A stretch of DNA of 8,962 nucleotides from Mariprofundus sp. (GCA_030951065.1 JAUZQH010000223.1:1-8962); one strand, 5' to 3'; positions 1 to 5,924 are shown, counted from the first letter of the stretch. Made by a program: numbers and translations. Notes: generated by a model from the sequence alone, not told the origin.

Positions 1-841
1 CCCTGAAATCAGGAAATTTTAATTCCGGTAACAATTCCCGATGTAATAACCGGTTGGATATCCGTTTATTGTCCCGGAAAAACTCCAGTGCCGCCGCTGG
101 TAAAAGCGCTTCCCCTTCCGTTTCAGATAACAGCTCCGGAGCCGGTGCACCGATCATTTGCGCCAGTTCCGTGACATAATCGGCATGCGGTAGCGGCAGG
201 TCGTCGGCCAGATTCACAATGCGTCCGCGCTGCGGTTTTTGCATTGCAGCCATCAGGGCTGCCACAATATCATCGACATGAATGCGGCTGGAATAATGCG
301 GCGGTTGCCACTGTACGCTCCGGTAACCGCCGGCTCTGAGCCTGCCGAGTATATTGCGGTCCGGCCCGTAGATACCCGCCAGCCGGAACACTTCTGCGGG
401 CAACCCTGATTGTAGCCAGGCCTGCTCCGCCTTCAATCGTTCCGACCCGCGTGCACTGGTAGGCCTGCACGGATACGATTCATCCACCCAGGCGCCCCCT
501 GCATCGCCATAAACACCGGTGGTGGAAAGATAGCCTGCCCATCCAACTGAAGACAATTTCGGGGCCAGTTCCGGCAACCATAATGTTTGGGATGCATGCA
601 TCCCCTGCTTATCACGCGTGAGCGGAATCGAATCCAGCACGGCATCGACCGATGCCAACAGTGCACACGGCACATCTTCTGGCGATGCCGCCAGCACAAC
701 CTCAAGGCCTTTGTCCTGAAGTGCTCCTGCCCGCTCCCTGCTGCGCGTTGTTCCGACCACCCGAATACCCTCGGCCATGCAGGCTTCGGCCAGTTTCTCA
801 CCCACATAGCCGCAACCGAGAATGAGCAGCGACCGGATCAA
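1..841 (-). CDS. NAD-dependent epimerase/dehydratase (YeeZ-like SDR), 3' end cut by window
   Basis: Reading the minus strand from a TTG at 841 gives about 280 uninterrupted codons up to base 1, where the window cuts the gene. The product begins MIRSLLILGCGYVGEKLAEA, a Rossmann nucleotide-binding motif (GxGxxG). It continues with STTGVYGDAGGAWVDE (about residue 105), REASON-type sugar-nucleotide features such as a VFRLAGIYGP stretch, and SSRIHVDDIV, all hallmarks of extended short-chain dehydrogenases of the YeeZ type. The usual YxxxK catalytic motif is not obvious, which is common in this subgroup, so the substrate is unknown. The E. coli YeeZ protein is about 274 residues, so little should be missing. 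The TTG start overlaps the intI stop codon (TTGA), which suggests translational coupling and a shared transcript. Several shorter minus-strand frames here are not needed. The family call is firm; the exact start is less so because no good Shine-Dalgarno is visible. Confidence 0.85.
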   Translation of the reverse strand, partial: MIRSLLILGCGYVGEKLAEACMAEGIRVVGTTRSRERAGALQDKGLEVVLAASPEDVPCALLASVDAVLDSIPLTRDKQGMHASQTLWLPELAPKLSSVGWAGYLSTTGVYGDAGGAWVDESYPCRPTSARGSERLKAEQAWLQSGLPAEVFRLAGIYGPDRNILGRLRAGGYRSVQWQPPHYSSRIHVDDIVAALMAAMQKPQRGRIVNLADDLPLPHADYVTELAQMIGAPAPELLSETEGEALLPAAALEFFRDNKRISNRLLHRELLPELKFPDFR

Positions 842-1848
842 AGCAAATCCAGCGGCGAGATCACCGCATCCAGATTCTGCTGCAGCACATGCGTATAAAT
901 CTCCGTGGTTTTTACATCCTTATGCCCCATCAGCTTTTGCACCACTCGAATAGTCACGCCATTTTCCAGCAAATGTGTGGCAAAAGAATGACGCAGGGTA
1001 TGCGATGTCACGCGCTTGTGGATGCCTGCTTTATCCTTTGCCTTGCGAATGGCTTTTTGCAAATTGGAGCCGCCCACATGATGGCGGCGCAACTCTCCCG
1101 TTTCAGGATCTTGCGACAACGATTTGGCAGGAAACACAAATTGCCATTCCCATGAGCAGGGTGCATGGGGATATTTTCTTGCCAGCGCTCCGGGCAGCCA
1201 GACATTGGCATGGCCATCCTGCAAATCCTGCTCAAACATATGCCGCACTTTCCGTAAATGCGTCTGCAAATCATCCCGCACCGATTGCGCCAACAGCGTG
1301 GTTCTATCCTTGTCGCCCTTGCCTGCATGAATCAGTAAATAGCCGTTGGCAAAATCCACATCCTGCACCCGCAGGCGCAACAGCTCCTGCAAACGAAGCC
1401 CGCCGCCATACATCACCCGCGCCATCAGGGCGGTCTCGCCACGCATATGGCCAAGCAAAGCAGTCACTTCATCCTTGCTCAACACCACCGGCAGACGCGG
1501 CGGCTTTTTGCTGCGAATAGCGGCAATATCATCGGCAAACGGCAAGGCAAGCACCTGTTTATACAAAAACAGCAGCGCGTTAAAGGCCTGGTTTTGCGTG
1601 GATGCGGCCACGTTTTTCTCAACCGCAAGGTGGCTTAAAAAATGTTCGATTTCCGTCTTGCCCATCTCTTTGGGATGCCACTTGTTGTGAAAGAAAATAA
1701 ATTGCTTAATCCAGTAAATATAGGCTTGCTCCGTACGCAAACCATAATGATGGTAGCGCATTACCTCCTGCACTTGATCCAGCAGTTTGCCTGACTTCGG
1801 GCGAAACCCCTCTCGGCTGCGCTTATTTCCCGGCGCATCAAAAGACAT
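838..1848 (-). CDS. intI: Integron integrase (tyrosine recombinase, IntI family)
   Basis: This 336-residue tyrosine recombinase catalyses attI x attC and attC x attC recombination of gene cassettes. The N-terminal SAM-like DNA-binding domain holds LLDQVQEVMRYHHYGLRTEQ (about 22–41) and LSHLAVEKNVAASTQNQA (about 71–88), both highly typical of IntI. The catalytic residues are visible as R152 (GGGLRLQEL), H283 and R286 (HTLRHSFATHL), H309 (LMGHKDV) and the nucleophile Y318 (TTEIYTHV). The extra IntI-specific patch that separates these enzymes from XerC/D is present at about 228–258 (WEWQFVFPAKSL...DPETGELRRHH). Length and motifs are complete, so the gene looks intact. The start at 1848 has an AGAGGAA Shine-Dalgarno about 9 nt upstream on the minus strand. 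It faces away from the attI site, the standard layout. Its 3' end overlaps the SDR gene by 4 nt. I see no LexA box (CTG-N10-CAG) in the upstream region. Confidence 0.97.
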   Translation of the reverse strand: MSFDAPGNKRSREGFRPKSGKLLDQVQEVMRYHHYGLRTEQAYIYWIKQFIFFHNKWHPKEMGKTEIEHFLSHLAVEKNVAASTQNQAFNALLFLYKQVLALPFADDIAAIRSKKPPRLPVVLSKDEVTALLGHMRGETALMARVMYGGGLRLQELLRLRVQDVDFANGYLLIHAGKGDKDRTTLLAQSVRDDLQTHLRKVRHMFEQDLQDGHANVWLPGALARKYPHAPCSWEWQFVFPAKSLSQDPETGELRRHHVGGSNLQKAIRKAKDKAGIHKRVTSHTLRHSFATHLLENGVTIRVVQKLMGHKDVKTTEIYTHVLQQNLDAVISPLDLL

Positions 1849-1933
1849 GCCGTTATATTCCTCTTTCTTATTGTATTTATCAATATATAAGAATACCGTT
1901 CCATCTATGTGTAGAAAATATGAGGAATATCTT

Positions 1934-1956
1934 TCCCTATATTGGGATAGTTAGGC
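1934..1956 (+). other. Putative attI site (integron integration site)
   Basis: GTTAGGC at 1950–1956 matches the integron core-site consensus GTTRRRY. It lies about 100 bp upstream of the intI start, where attI is expected, so the crossover would be between 1950 and 1951. Just left of it is a near-palindrome, TCCCTATATTGGGA (1934–1947), that could form part of the integrase-binding simple site. A further 9-bp inverted repeat, ATATTCCTC (1855–1863) and GAGGAATAT (1922–1930), brackets the intI leader; its left arm contains the intI Shine-Dalgarno. The 1849–1950 stretch is AT-rich and should also hold the intI promoter and the cassette promoter Pc, but no hexamer pair stood out. The 7-bp core match alone would be weak; position and the cassette-like gene that follows give it weight. 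Confidence 0.7.
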
Positions 1957-1982
1957 GGTAAGCACTATAGATGGGGAAAAAA

Positions 1983-2393
1983 ATGAAAAGAATACTAATA
2001 GCCACTCTGGTTCCACTATTTATGTTTTCGAATTATGCTATCTCAGAGACGATTATTGACTTGTCTTGCTCTGTTTCTGGCCTAAAATTTAATGGCAAAT
2101 CACCAGTTGGCGGATACACCGAAAAAATATACATTAAGCACTCAGTAAGCGATGAAGGCTGGGGGATAAGCAACAGCGAGATTATCTCTGATGGTGAAAA
2201 ATTAGAGTCAAATGTGATTGCGCTCGAGCCTAACTACGCAGTTTTAGCTTACTCTACGACCGTAGGTAGTGGCTTCAAAAAGTCGCTTTTAGTCTTCACT
2301 TATGTCTTGGATCTACAGGCAATGGAGTTAAACCGATCAATAACCAGTCTTCCAAAAGGCATGGATGAACGAACAACTGGAAAATGTAAATAA
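1983..2393 (+). CDS. Cassette-encoded small exported protein of unknown function
   Basis: I do not recognise this family. The product from ATG 1983 is 136 residues. It has a clear Sec signal peptide (MKRILIATLVPLFMFSNYAIS, cleavage probably near AIS-E) followed by a mature domain of about 115 residues that looks beta-rich. The mature part has two cysteines, one near the start (DLSCSVSG) and one at the very C-terminus (TGKCK), suggesting a disulfide that closes the domain in the periplasm. An alternative ATG at 1971 adds four residues (MGKK). I prefer 1983 because GGGGA lies about 6 nt upstream of it, while 1971 has no good ribosome site. The gene is oriented away from intI so it could be read from the integron promoter. 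Exported proteins of unknown function are frequent integron cargo. Confidence 0.8.
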   Translation: MKRILIATLVPLFMFSNYAISETIIDLSCSVSGLKFNGKSPVGGYTEKIYIKHSVSDEGWGISNSEIISDGEKLESNVIALEPNYAVLAYSTTVGSGFKKSLLVFTYVLDLQAMELNRSITSLPKGMDERTTGKCK

Positions 2394-2433
2394 GTATATT
2401 TATGTCCTTGTTTGATTTATCAAGTAATTAAAT

Positions 2434-2438
2434 GCCTA
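2434..2438 (+). other. Remnant of attC R'' box, interrupted by group II intron
   Basis: GCCTA matches the first five positions of the attC R'' box consensus RYYYAAC. The next bases are the 3' end of a group II intron on the opposite strand. Read on the minus strand the junction is ...CCCGAT|TAGGC, so an intact bottom-strand target would have read ..GTTAGGC. Class C-attC group II introns are known to enter the bottom strand of attC at this core. The five-base match is weak alone; the position after the cassette gene and the intron junction support it. Confidence 0.55.
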
Positions 2439-2475
2439 ATCGGGTAGCCGGGGGATTTTAACCCCCAGCCCCCAC
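2439..2475 (-). ncRNA. Group II intron domain VI with branch-point A
   Basis: On the minus strand GCTGGGGG pairs with CCCCCGGC across a TTAAAAT loop. A lower GGG/CCC helix follows below an unpaired TA. The A lies seven bases from the 3' end (A then CCCGAT), where the bulged branch-point adenosine of domain VI is expected. One pair in the stem is T-G, a wobble only if the minus strand is the RNA, which supports this orientation. Confidence 0.75.
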
Positions 2476-2507
2476 ACCACCCCGCATGCGGGTCCGCACG
2501 GGGCGGT
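2476..2507 (-). ncRNA. Group II intron domain V (catalytic hairpin)
   Basis: The minus-strand RNA folds as a 9-bp lower helix (ACCGCCCCG with CGGGGTGGT, one G-U), a two-base TG bulge on the 3' side, a 4-bp upper helix (TGCG/CGCA) and a GACC tetraloop. This is the domain V architecture: about 32–34 nt, a two-base bulge and a terminal tetraloop. It begins 9 nt after the stop codon of the intron-encoded protein, the usual position. The G-U pair would be an A-C mismatch on the other strand. Confidence 0.75.
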
Positions 2508-2516
2508 TCATGACGA

Positions 2517-2640
2517 TTATCGGGCCGTAACCGGATAATGAATATTCACCCAAAGTTGTTTGATGGAAATCAGCCCTTGATCCTTTAGCCATTGGTTGCT
2601 CATGCCGCTGTTGGTCGCTTCCGTTCGCTGCTCGTGTTTT
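2517..2640 (-). pseudogene. C-terminal fragment of group II intron reverse transcriptase/maturase
   Basis: About 40 codons ending in TAA (2517–2519 on the minus strand) encode a peptide containing TEATNSGMSNQWLKDQG and then LISIKQLWVNIHYPVTAR. This is the characteristic C-terminus of bacterial group II intron-encoded proteins (SNxWLxxQGLxSxxxLW...HYP). The maturase and reverse transcriptase domains upstream are missing and no start codon is present, so it is a relic. The frame differs from that of the adjacent gene ending at 2639 and overlaps it by about two bases at most. The match is from memory of the family. Confidence 0.75.
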
Positions 2641-3037
2641 AAAAACTTGCCGGTTCAGCCTTAAGCCTTCTGTAACATATAGAACCTGTTGAGGTCGTCA
2701 CCCAAACCCCGCCGTCTCGCCAACAACGTTTTTTAGCGGACGCTCGAAGAACCAAAGTGTCAACATAAGGAGGTGCACTGGCTTTCTTGCTAGCAGGAAC
2801 GCAAGCTTTATTTCCGCTAGCAAACTCATAAAATGTCCCACCATTTTTTATGCATTTTCGCTTCCCAATTCGTTTTTTACGCATTGCTCCCGACTGCCCA
2901 CTTGCATCTGACCCAAGATTAGCATCTCCGATTGACGTGTGGCGATTGCTCCTCGTCGTATTGTGGTCTACAGCAGCAAACACCACATCAGCACCTGCAA
3001 GCATAAGTATTCCAATTACAATTAAGAAACTTTTCAT
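2639..3037 (-). CDS. Small exported protein with two Cys-Gly-Gly...Cys modules, unknown function
   Basis: The 132-residue product starts with a signal peptide (MKSFLIVIGILMLAGADVVFA, cleavage likely after VFA). A polar linker follows (VDHNTTRSNRHTSIGDAN...), then two similar basic modules: KRKCIKNGGTFYEFASGNKAC and KKRCWRDGGVWVTTSTGSIC. Both share K-x-C-x3-GG-x7-8-G-x3-C, so each may form its own disulfide and they probably arose by duplication. The pattern faintly resembles the short CxxxGG modules of DUF333-type lipoproteins, but I would not assign it. I choose ATG 3037 because GAGGAGGGG lies a few bases upstream; an in-frame start at 3052 would swallow that ribosome site. The stop falls at the edge of the group II intron remnant, so the last residues may have been set by that junction. 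It runs against the cassette direction, and no attC follows it. Confidence 0.8.
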   Translation of the reverse strand: MKSFLIVIGILMLAGADVVFAAVDHNTTRSNRHTSIGDANLGSDASGQSGAMRKKRIGKRKCIKNGGTFYEFASGNKACVPASKKASAPPYVDTLVLRASAKKRCWRDGGVWVTTSTGSICYRRLKAEPASF

Positions 3038-3189
3038 TTTTCCCCTCCTCAAGAAAGTTATCTATTCGATTAAGTCAACTTAATATGATAAACCTGAAAC
3101 CGTCAAGTTGGAAAAGACTCTTACTTCAGCAAAATTCAAAAAACAGTCTATTACTCTATCTATTAAACTTCATCCAAGGGGGAAAAATA

Positions 3190-3438
3190 ATGAGATTTTT
3201 TGCAATAATCTGCATGGCCATGGGCTTGACGCTGGCAGGCTGTAGTTCCGAAAAAGAGGCAACACCTGCTCAGCCGGCAGCCACAGAGGCTCCTGCATCG
3301 GAAACCACTTCCACAACGACTGATGCCGCTGCAACGACCGATGCCGCTGCAACGACCGATGCCGCTGCAATGACCGATGCCGCTGCAACGACCGATGCTG
3401 CAGCCACAACCGATGCCGCTGCCGGGGCTGCACAGTAG
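3190..3438 (+). CDS. Small lipoprotein with TTDAAA hexapeptide repeats
   Basis: An 82-residue protein with a lipoprotein signal peptide, MRFFAIICMAMGLTLAGC, whose lipobox LAGC gives lipidated Cys18. Serine at +2 predicts sorting to the outer membrane. The mature 65 residues are low complexity: an Ala/Pro/Thr/Glu-rich linker and then six T-[T/M]-D-A-A-A units ending GAAQ. No catalytic domain is present, so a spacer or surface role is the most that can be inferred. AAGGGGG sits about 7 nt before ATG 3190. Longer readings starting near 3085 have no ribosome site and would destroy the signal peptide. A strong terminator follows 31 bp after the stop, so it is a single-gene unit. The minus-strand frames across the repeat are shadows. 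Confidence 0.85.
   Translation: MRFFAIICMAMGLTLAGCSSEKEATPAQPAATEAPASETTSTTTDAAATTDAAATTDAAAMTDAAATTDAAATTDAAAGAAQ
3316..3423 (+). repeat. 18-bp tandem repeat, six units, within lipoprotein gene
   Basis: Six in-frame 18-bp units with consensus ACGACCGATGCCGCTGCA encode T-T-D-A-A-A. Units 2 and 3 are identical, unit 1 differs by one base, unit 4 has ACG to ATG (Thr to Met), and units 5 and 6 have several changes. Near-identity of units 1–4 suggests recent slippage expansion. Unit length is a multiple of three, so copy-number change would keep the frame. Confidence 0.95.
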
Positions 3439-3469
3439 GTAACAGACGGCTAAAAACACGGCCGCATTA

Positions 3470-3500
3470 AAAAAGGGACTCCCTGGTTGAGTCCCTTTTT
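3470..3500 (+). terminator. Strong rho-independent terminator after the lipoprotein gene
   Basis: A perfect 12-bp stem, AAAAAGGGACTC with GAGTCCCTTTTT, encloses the loop CCTGGTT. The right arm ends in a run of T. The A-run on the left means it could also act on the minus strand. It separates the accessory segment from the housekeeping genes that follow. Confidence 0.92.
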
Positions 3501-3641
3501 CCTGCCTGTTTTTTACCGGAAGCACTGCGCATCAGCTGTCCGGGATGAAAACGAAATCAATGCGACAGATGACTTTATCGGCCTGATACGTAATTGTTAC
3601 GCTGTTTCCTTATTCCAGCTGACAGGTGATCCGAACCATTT

Positions 3642-4922
3642 ATGACACATACATTTTATAACGAAACCCAGATACCCGGTGGTCCACTGGTGGTTAGTCA
3701 CGCCATGCCATCGTCCCAAAGCGTGGCGCTCGGCGTATTTATTGATCTCGGAAGTCGCGATGAGCCCGAAGCACAATCCGGCATAACACATGCCCTGGAG
3801 CATATGCTGTTCAAGGGAACCGCCCGAATGGATGTCCATCGACTGGCTGAAAAACTGGATGAGTTAGGTGGCAATGCCAATGCATTCACATCACGCGAGC
3901 GTACCTGTTTTCATCTGCACGTATTACACGAGCACTGGCAGGAAGCACTGGATGTGCTCACATCCATGATTCGTGAACCCACCCTGCCGGAAGATGAATG
4001 GCGGCGTGAACGCGAAGTCATTTATGCCGAAATGGCCATGATTGAAGATACGCCGGAAGAGTGGATCATGGATCAGCATATAGCGGCATTGTTTCCGCAT
4101 CATGAACTCGGTCGACCTGTACTGGGTAAGCATGAATCCTTAAACGGCCTGTCAGCGGATGATCTGAAAACATATCTGGGCACGCATTACAGTGCCGGTC
4201 GCCTGTTGATTGCTGCAGCCGGACATATTGATCACGCCCAGCTTGTCGATGCTGTGGCCGCACTGGCATGGCAACCTGATAGTCCGGAGATCATGCACAG
4301 ACAACCGCCATCCGCTTTGGTCAACGGTATTCATTCGCTGCAACGCGACGGTGAACAGGCTCAAATGGTCATTTCCTTTGATGGCATTACCGTTACATCG
4401 GAGACAAGACCACAGGCCTGGCTGGCTAATCAACTATTGGGCGGCGGTATGAGTTCCCGATTATTCAGAGAGGTGCGCGAGAAACGCGGACTGGCTTATA
4501 GCGTGGGTTCGCATCTAAGCATGTTGAGCGATACCGGCACCTGGAGCATAAGCTGCGGCATGGAGCCGGCACGGGTTACCGATTGCGTGGAAGTGATCAG
4601 CGACGTGCTGGAAAACTTTGCATCCAGTATCCATGCAGAAGAGATTGAACGTGCCAAACGACAACTGGAGGTACAATTCCGTATGGGACTGGATTCGGTG
4701 GAGGGACAAATGCTCTATCTCGGTGGCAGGCAGGATGAGCAGGTGCTGTTATCGCCACTGGACTGGCTACAGCGCATTGAAGCAGTGGACGTGAATATGC
4801 TTAGAGACTGGTGTGAAACACGGTTATCACAGGCAGGACTGTGGAGCATTGCTGCACCGGCATGCAAACTGGATGCGGTTTGCGACAAAATTCGTGATAG
4901 GATCGGGCACTCACCATGTTAG
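3642..4922 (+). CDS. M16-family zinc metallopeptidase (processing peptidase-like)
   Basis: A 426-residue protein of the M16B type, single-length subunits related to mitochondrial processing peptidase. The inverted zinc motif HxxEH is at 50–54 ([12 protein letters not shown]), where E53 is the catalytic base. The distal zinc ligand is E130 in [16 protein letters not shown], at the family spacing. The C-terminal half carries [24 protein letters not shown] (about 265–288), the R/Y motif used for substrate binding. There is no signal peptide, so it is probably cytoplasmic. All metal and catalytic residues are present, so it should be active on peptides. The stop overlaps cysE by 7 bases, indicating a two-gene unit. 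The start has only a weak, distant AGGTGA ribosome site. Confidence 0.95.
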   Translation: MTHTFYNETQIPGGPLVVSHAMPSSQSVALGVFIDLGSRDEPEAQSGITHALEHMLFKGTARMDVHRLAEKLDELGGNANAFTSRERTCFHLHVLHEHWQEALDVLTSMIREPTLPEDEWRREREVIYAEMAMIEDTPEEWIMDQHIAALFPHHELGRPVLGKHESLNGLSADDLKTYLGTHYSAGRLLIAAAGHIDHAQLVDAVAALAWQPDSPEIMHRQPPSALVNGIHSLQRDGEQAQMVISFDGITVTSETRPQAWLANQLLGGGMSSRLFREVREKRGLAYSVGSHLSMLSDTGTWSISCGMEPARVTDCVEVISDVLENFASSIHAEEIERAKRQLEVQFRMGLDSVEGQMLYLGGRQDEQVLLSPLDWLQRIEAVDVNMLRDWCETRLSQAGLWSIAAPACKLDAVCDKIRDRIGHSPC

Positions 4923-5656
4923 CAACGATTCGAGAAGATATTCGCACCGCCTTTGATCGCGACCCGGCCGCACGTACGACCTGGGAGGTATTAACCTGCT
5001 ATCCGGGTCTGCATGCCATCTGGATGCATCGACTGGCGCATAGCTGCTGGAACGGCGGCCTGCTCTGGCTTGGCCGCTTTGTTTCCCACATCTCCCGCTG
5101 GCTGACCGGTATAGAAATCCATCCCGGTGCCACCATCGGCAAACGCTTCTTTATTGATCACGGTATGGGTATCGTTATCGGTGAAACCACCGAGATCGGC
5201 GATGATGTGACGCTGTACCATGGTGTGACACTGGGTGGTACGACATGGGAAAAGATCAAACGCCACCCGACCTTGCAGGATGGTGTCATTGTCGGTGCCG
5301 GTGCCAAGGTGCTGGGAGCCATTACTATTGGCGAGCAATCGCGTATCGGTGCCAATTCGGTCGTATTCAAAGACGTGCCAGCCCATTCCACTGTGGTCGG
5401 TATTCCCGGTACGGTGGTAGCAACAACGCAATCATTAATCGAAAATGGAAAAATTAACCTTGATCATCATCTGCTGGCCAACCCGGTGGCGGAAGCGCTT
5501 GGCCATGTACTGAAAATGATCGATGATGTGAATGCACGCGTGGATGCATTTCATCCTGACAACACGGGTGATCGCGCCGAAACATCCAAACAACTGGAAA
5601 AAGACCTCCTTAATGAACAGGAAAAACTGGAACGGTTTCTTGGTGGCGGCATCTGA
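4916..5656 (+). CDS. cysE: Serine O-acetyltransferase
   Basis: Transfers an acetyl group from acetyl-CoA to L-serine, giving O-acetylserine, the first committed step of cysteine synthesis. The 246-residue protein is the short form with a reduced N-terminal helical domain (residues 1–62). A left-handed beta-helix of hexapeptide repeats follows from about 66 ([19 protein letters not shown]) to 168. The catalytic His is H82 in IDHGMG. The acidic partner equivalent to Asp143 of E. coli CysE is Glu67, normal in short CysE. GVTLGGT (103–109) and KRHPTL mark the acetyl-CoA/serine site. The C-terminal tail of about 75 residues is charged and helical, longer than usual. Its ATG lies inside the end of the M16 gene. 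cysE just upstream of iscR is also found in Pseudomonas, tying cysteine supply to Fe-S assembly. Confidence 0.96.
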   Translation: MLATIREDIRTAFDRDPAARTTWEVLTCYPGLHAIWMHRLAHSCWNGGLLWLGRFVSHISRWLTGIEIHPGATIGKRFFIDHGMGIVIGETTEIGDDVTLYHGVTLGGTTWEKIKRHPTLQDGVIVGAGAKVLGAITIGEQSRIGANSVVFKDVPAHSTVVGIPGTVVATTQSLIENGKINLDHHLLANPVAEALGHVLKMIDDVNARVDAFHPDNTGDRAETSKQLEKDLLNEQEKLERFLGGGI

Positions 5657-5677
5657 TTCCTGACCATGGCTCACATG

Positions 5678-5691
5678 CCTGACCTGTCAGG
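5678..5691 (+). repeat. Short inverted repeat after cysE
   Basis: CCTGAC and GTCAGG are separated by CT, a tight hairpin 22 bp after the cysE stop. No T-run follows (GATAAAACC), so it is at best a weak transcript-end hairpin. Confidence 0.35.
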
Positions 5692-5766
5692 ATAAAACCG
5701 AACACCCTGCCAAATCAGGCACCAAGCGCTTGATTTGCAAGAAGATTGTGTCTTTCTCTTTTTACA

Positions 5767-5797
5767 GCGGATTTATTGTATCCTGCAATAAATCCGC
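5767..5797. repeat. Perfect 12-bp inverted repeat in the cysE–iscR gap
   Basis: GCGGATTTATTG and CAATAAATCCGC surround a TATCCTG spacer. The arms match at every position. There is no T-run after the right arm on either strand, so it is not a standard terminator. It may be a protein-binding operator, a hairpin in the cysE 3' UTR or a small mobile-element scar. It lies about 60 bp upstream of the IscR-type operator. Confidence 0.85.
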
Positions 5798-5853
5798 ACC
5801 TTCCCAGGGAACCGGCGTTCTTCATAATGCAAACGGGCAGCAACAGCAACTTT

Positions 5854-5878
5854 ATACTTGACTAAAATGGTCGGCTTT
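5854..5878 (+). promoter_or_regulatory. IscR type-1 operator
   Basis: The 25-bp site reads ATACTTGACT, then AAAAT, then GGTCGGCTTT. It matches 23 of 25 positions of the E. coli type-1 IscR motif (ATAsyyGACT-rwww-yAGTCrrsTAT) as I recall it. Type-1 sites are bound by IscR holding its [2Fe-2S] cluster and mediate autorepression. It covers the -35 region just upstream of iscR, as expected for feedback control. Confidence 0.8.
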
Positions 5879-5885
5879 ATAATAT
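5858..5885 (+). promoter_or_regulatory. Sigma-70-type promoter of the iscR unit
   Basis: TTGACT (5858–5863) and TAATAT (5880–5885) are 16 bp apart, predicting a start near 5892. The -35 lies inside the IscR operator. A better -10 hexamer, TATAAT at 5878–5883, would give a spacer of only 14 bp with that -35. A second inverted repeat, GGTCGG (5869–5874) and CCGACC (5886–5891), brackets the -10 region. Confidence 0.65.
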
Positions 5886-5924
5886 CCGACCCTCTCATAT
5901 GGTTATTGTACAACGGAGGCTGTG

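Larger units (their letters stand above)
1951..2438 (+). mobile_element. First (only recognisable) integron gene cassette, 3' part of attC lost
   Basis: The cassette is defined on the left by the attI crossover (TTAGGC at 1951) and on the right by GCCTA (2434–2438), the first five bases of an R'' box (RYYYAAC). It contains one + strand gene beginning 20–32 bp from the crossover and ending 40 bp before the R'' box, the compact arrangement normal for cassettes. The interval is visibly richer in A and T than the flanking intI and housekeeping genes, which fits independent origin. The remainder of attC (L'', central stem, L', R') is not present because a group II intron interrupts it and the far side of the intron has been deleted. 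The cassette is therefore probably locked in place. Confidence 0.65.
2439..2640 (-). mobile_element. 3' terminal remnant of a group II intron
   Basis: Read on the minus strand, this segment holds, in order, the C-terminal coding end of the intron-encoded protein, domain V and domain VI, finishing ..CTACCCGAT, which ends in the AY typical of group II introns. The 5' end of the intron, domains I–IV and most of the reverse transcriptase are absent. Homology fades around 2630–2640, where the stop codon of an unrelated minus-strand gene sits, so the deletion or rearrangement junction is probably there. The fragment cannot splice or move on its own. The right boundary is approximate. Confidence 0.8.

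Noticed and set aside
270..898. Open frames on both strands overlapping the epimerase/dehydratase gene
   Set aside because: They are out of frame with the continuous SDR reading frame, which carries recognisable motifs; the alternatives show none.
1849..1933. LexA (SOS) box upstream of intI
   Set aside because: No CTG-N10-CAG arrangement is present in the leader.
2327..2333. GTTAAAC, a second match to the integron core site
   Set aside because: It lies inside the cassette coding sequence without a paired R'' box or hairpin, so a chance match to a degenerate 7-mer.
3038..3189. Possible attC site between the minus-strand exported protein and the lipoprotein
   Set aside because: No GTTRRRY/RYYYAAC pair was found, only sequences failing the consensus such as GTTGGAA; TTGAC motifs on the minus strand lacked a convincing -10.
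3163..3525. Minus-strand Cys/Gly/Ser-rich frames opposite the lipoprotein repeat
   Set aside because: They are the antisense reading of the 18-bp repeat and have no ribosome site.
3970..5674. Multiple short frames antisense to the M16 peptidase and cysE genes
   Set aside because: Shadows of well-supported genes, without motifs or ribosome sites.
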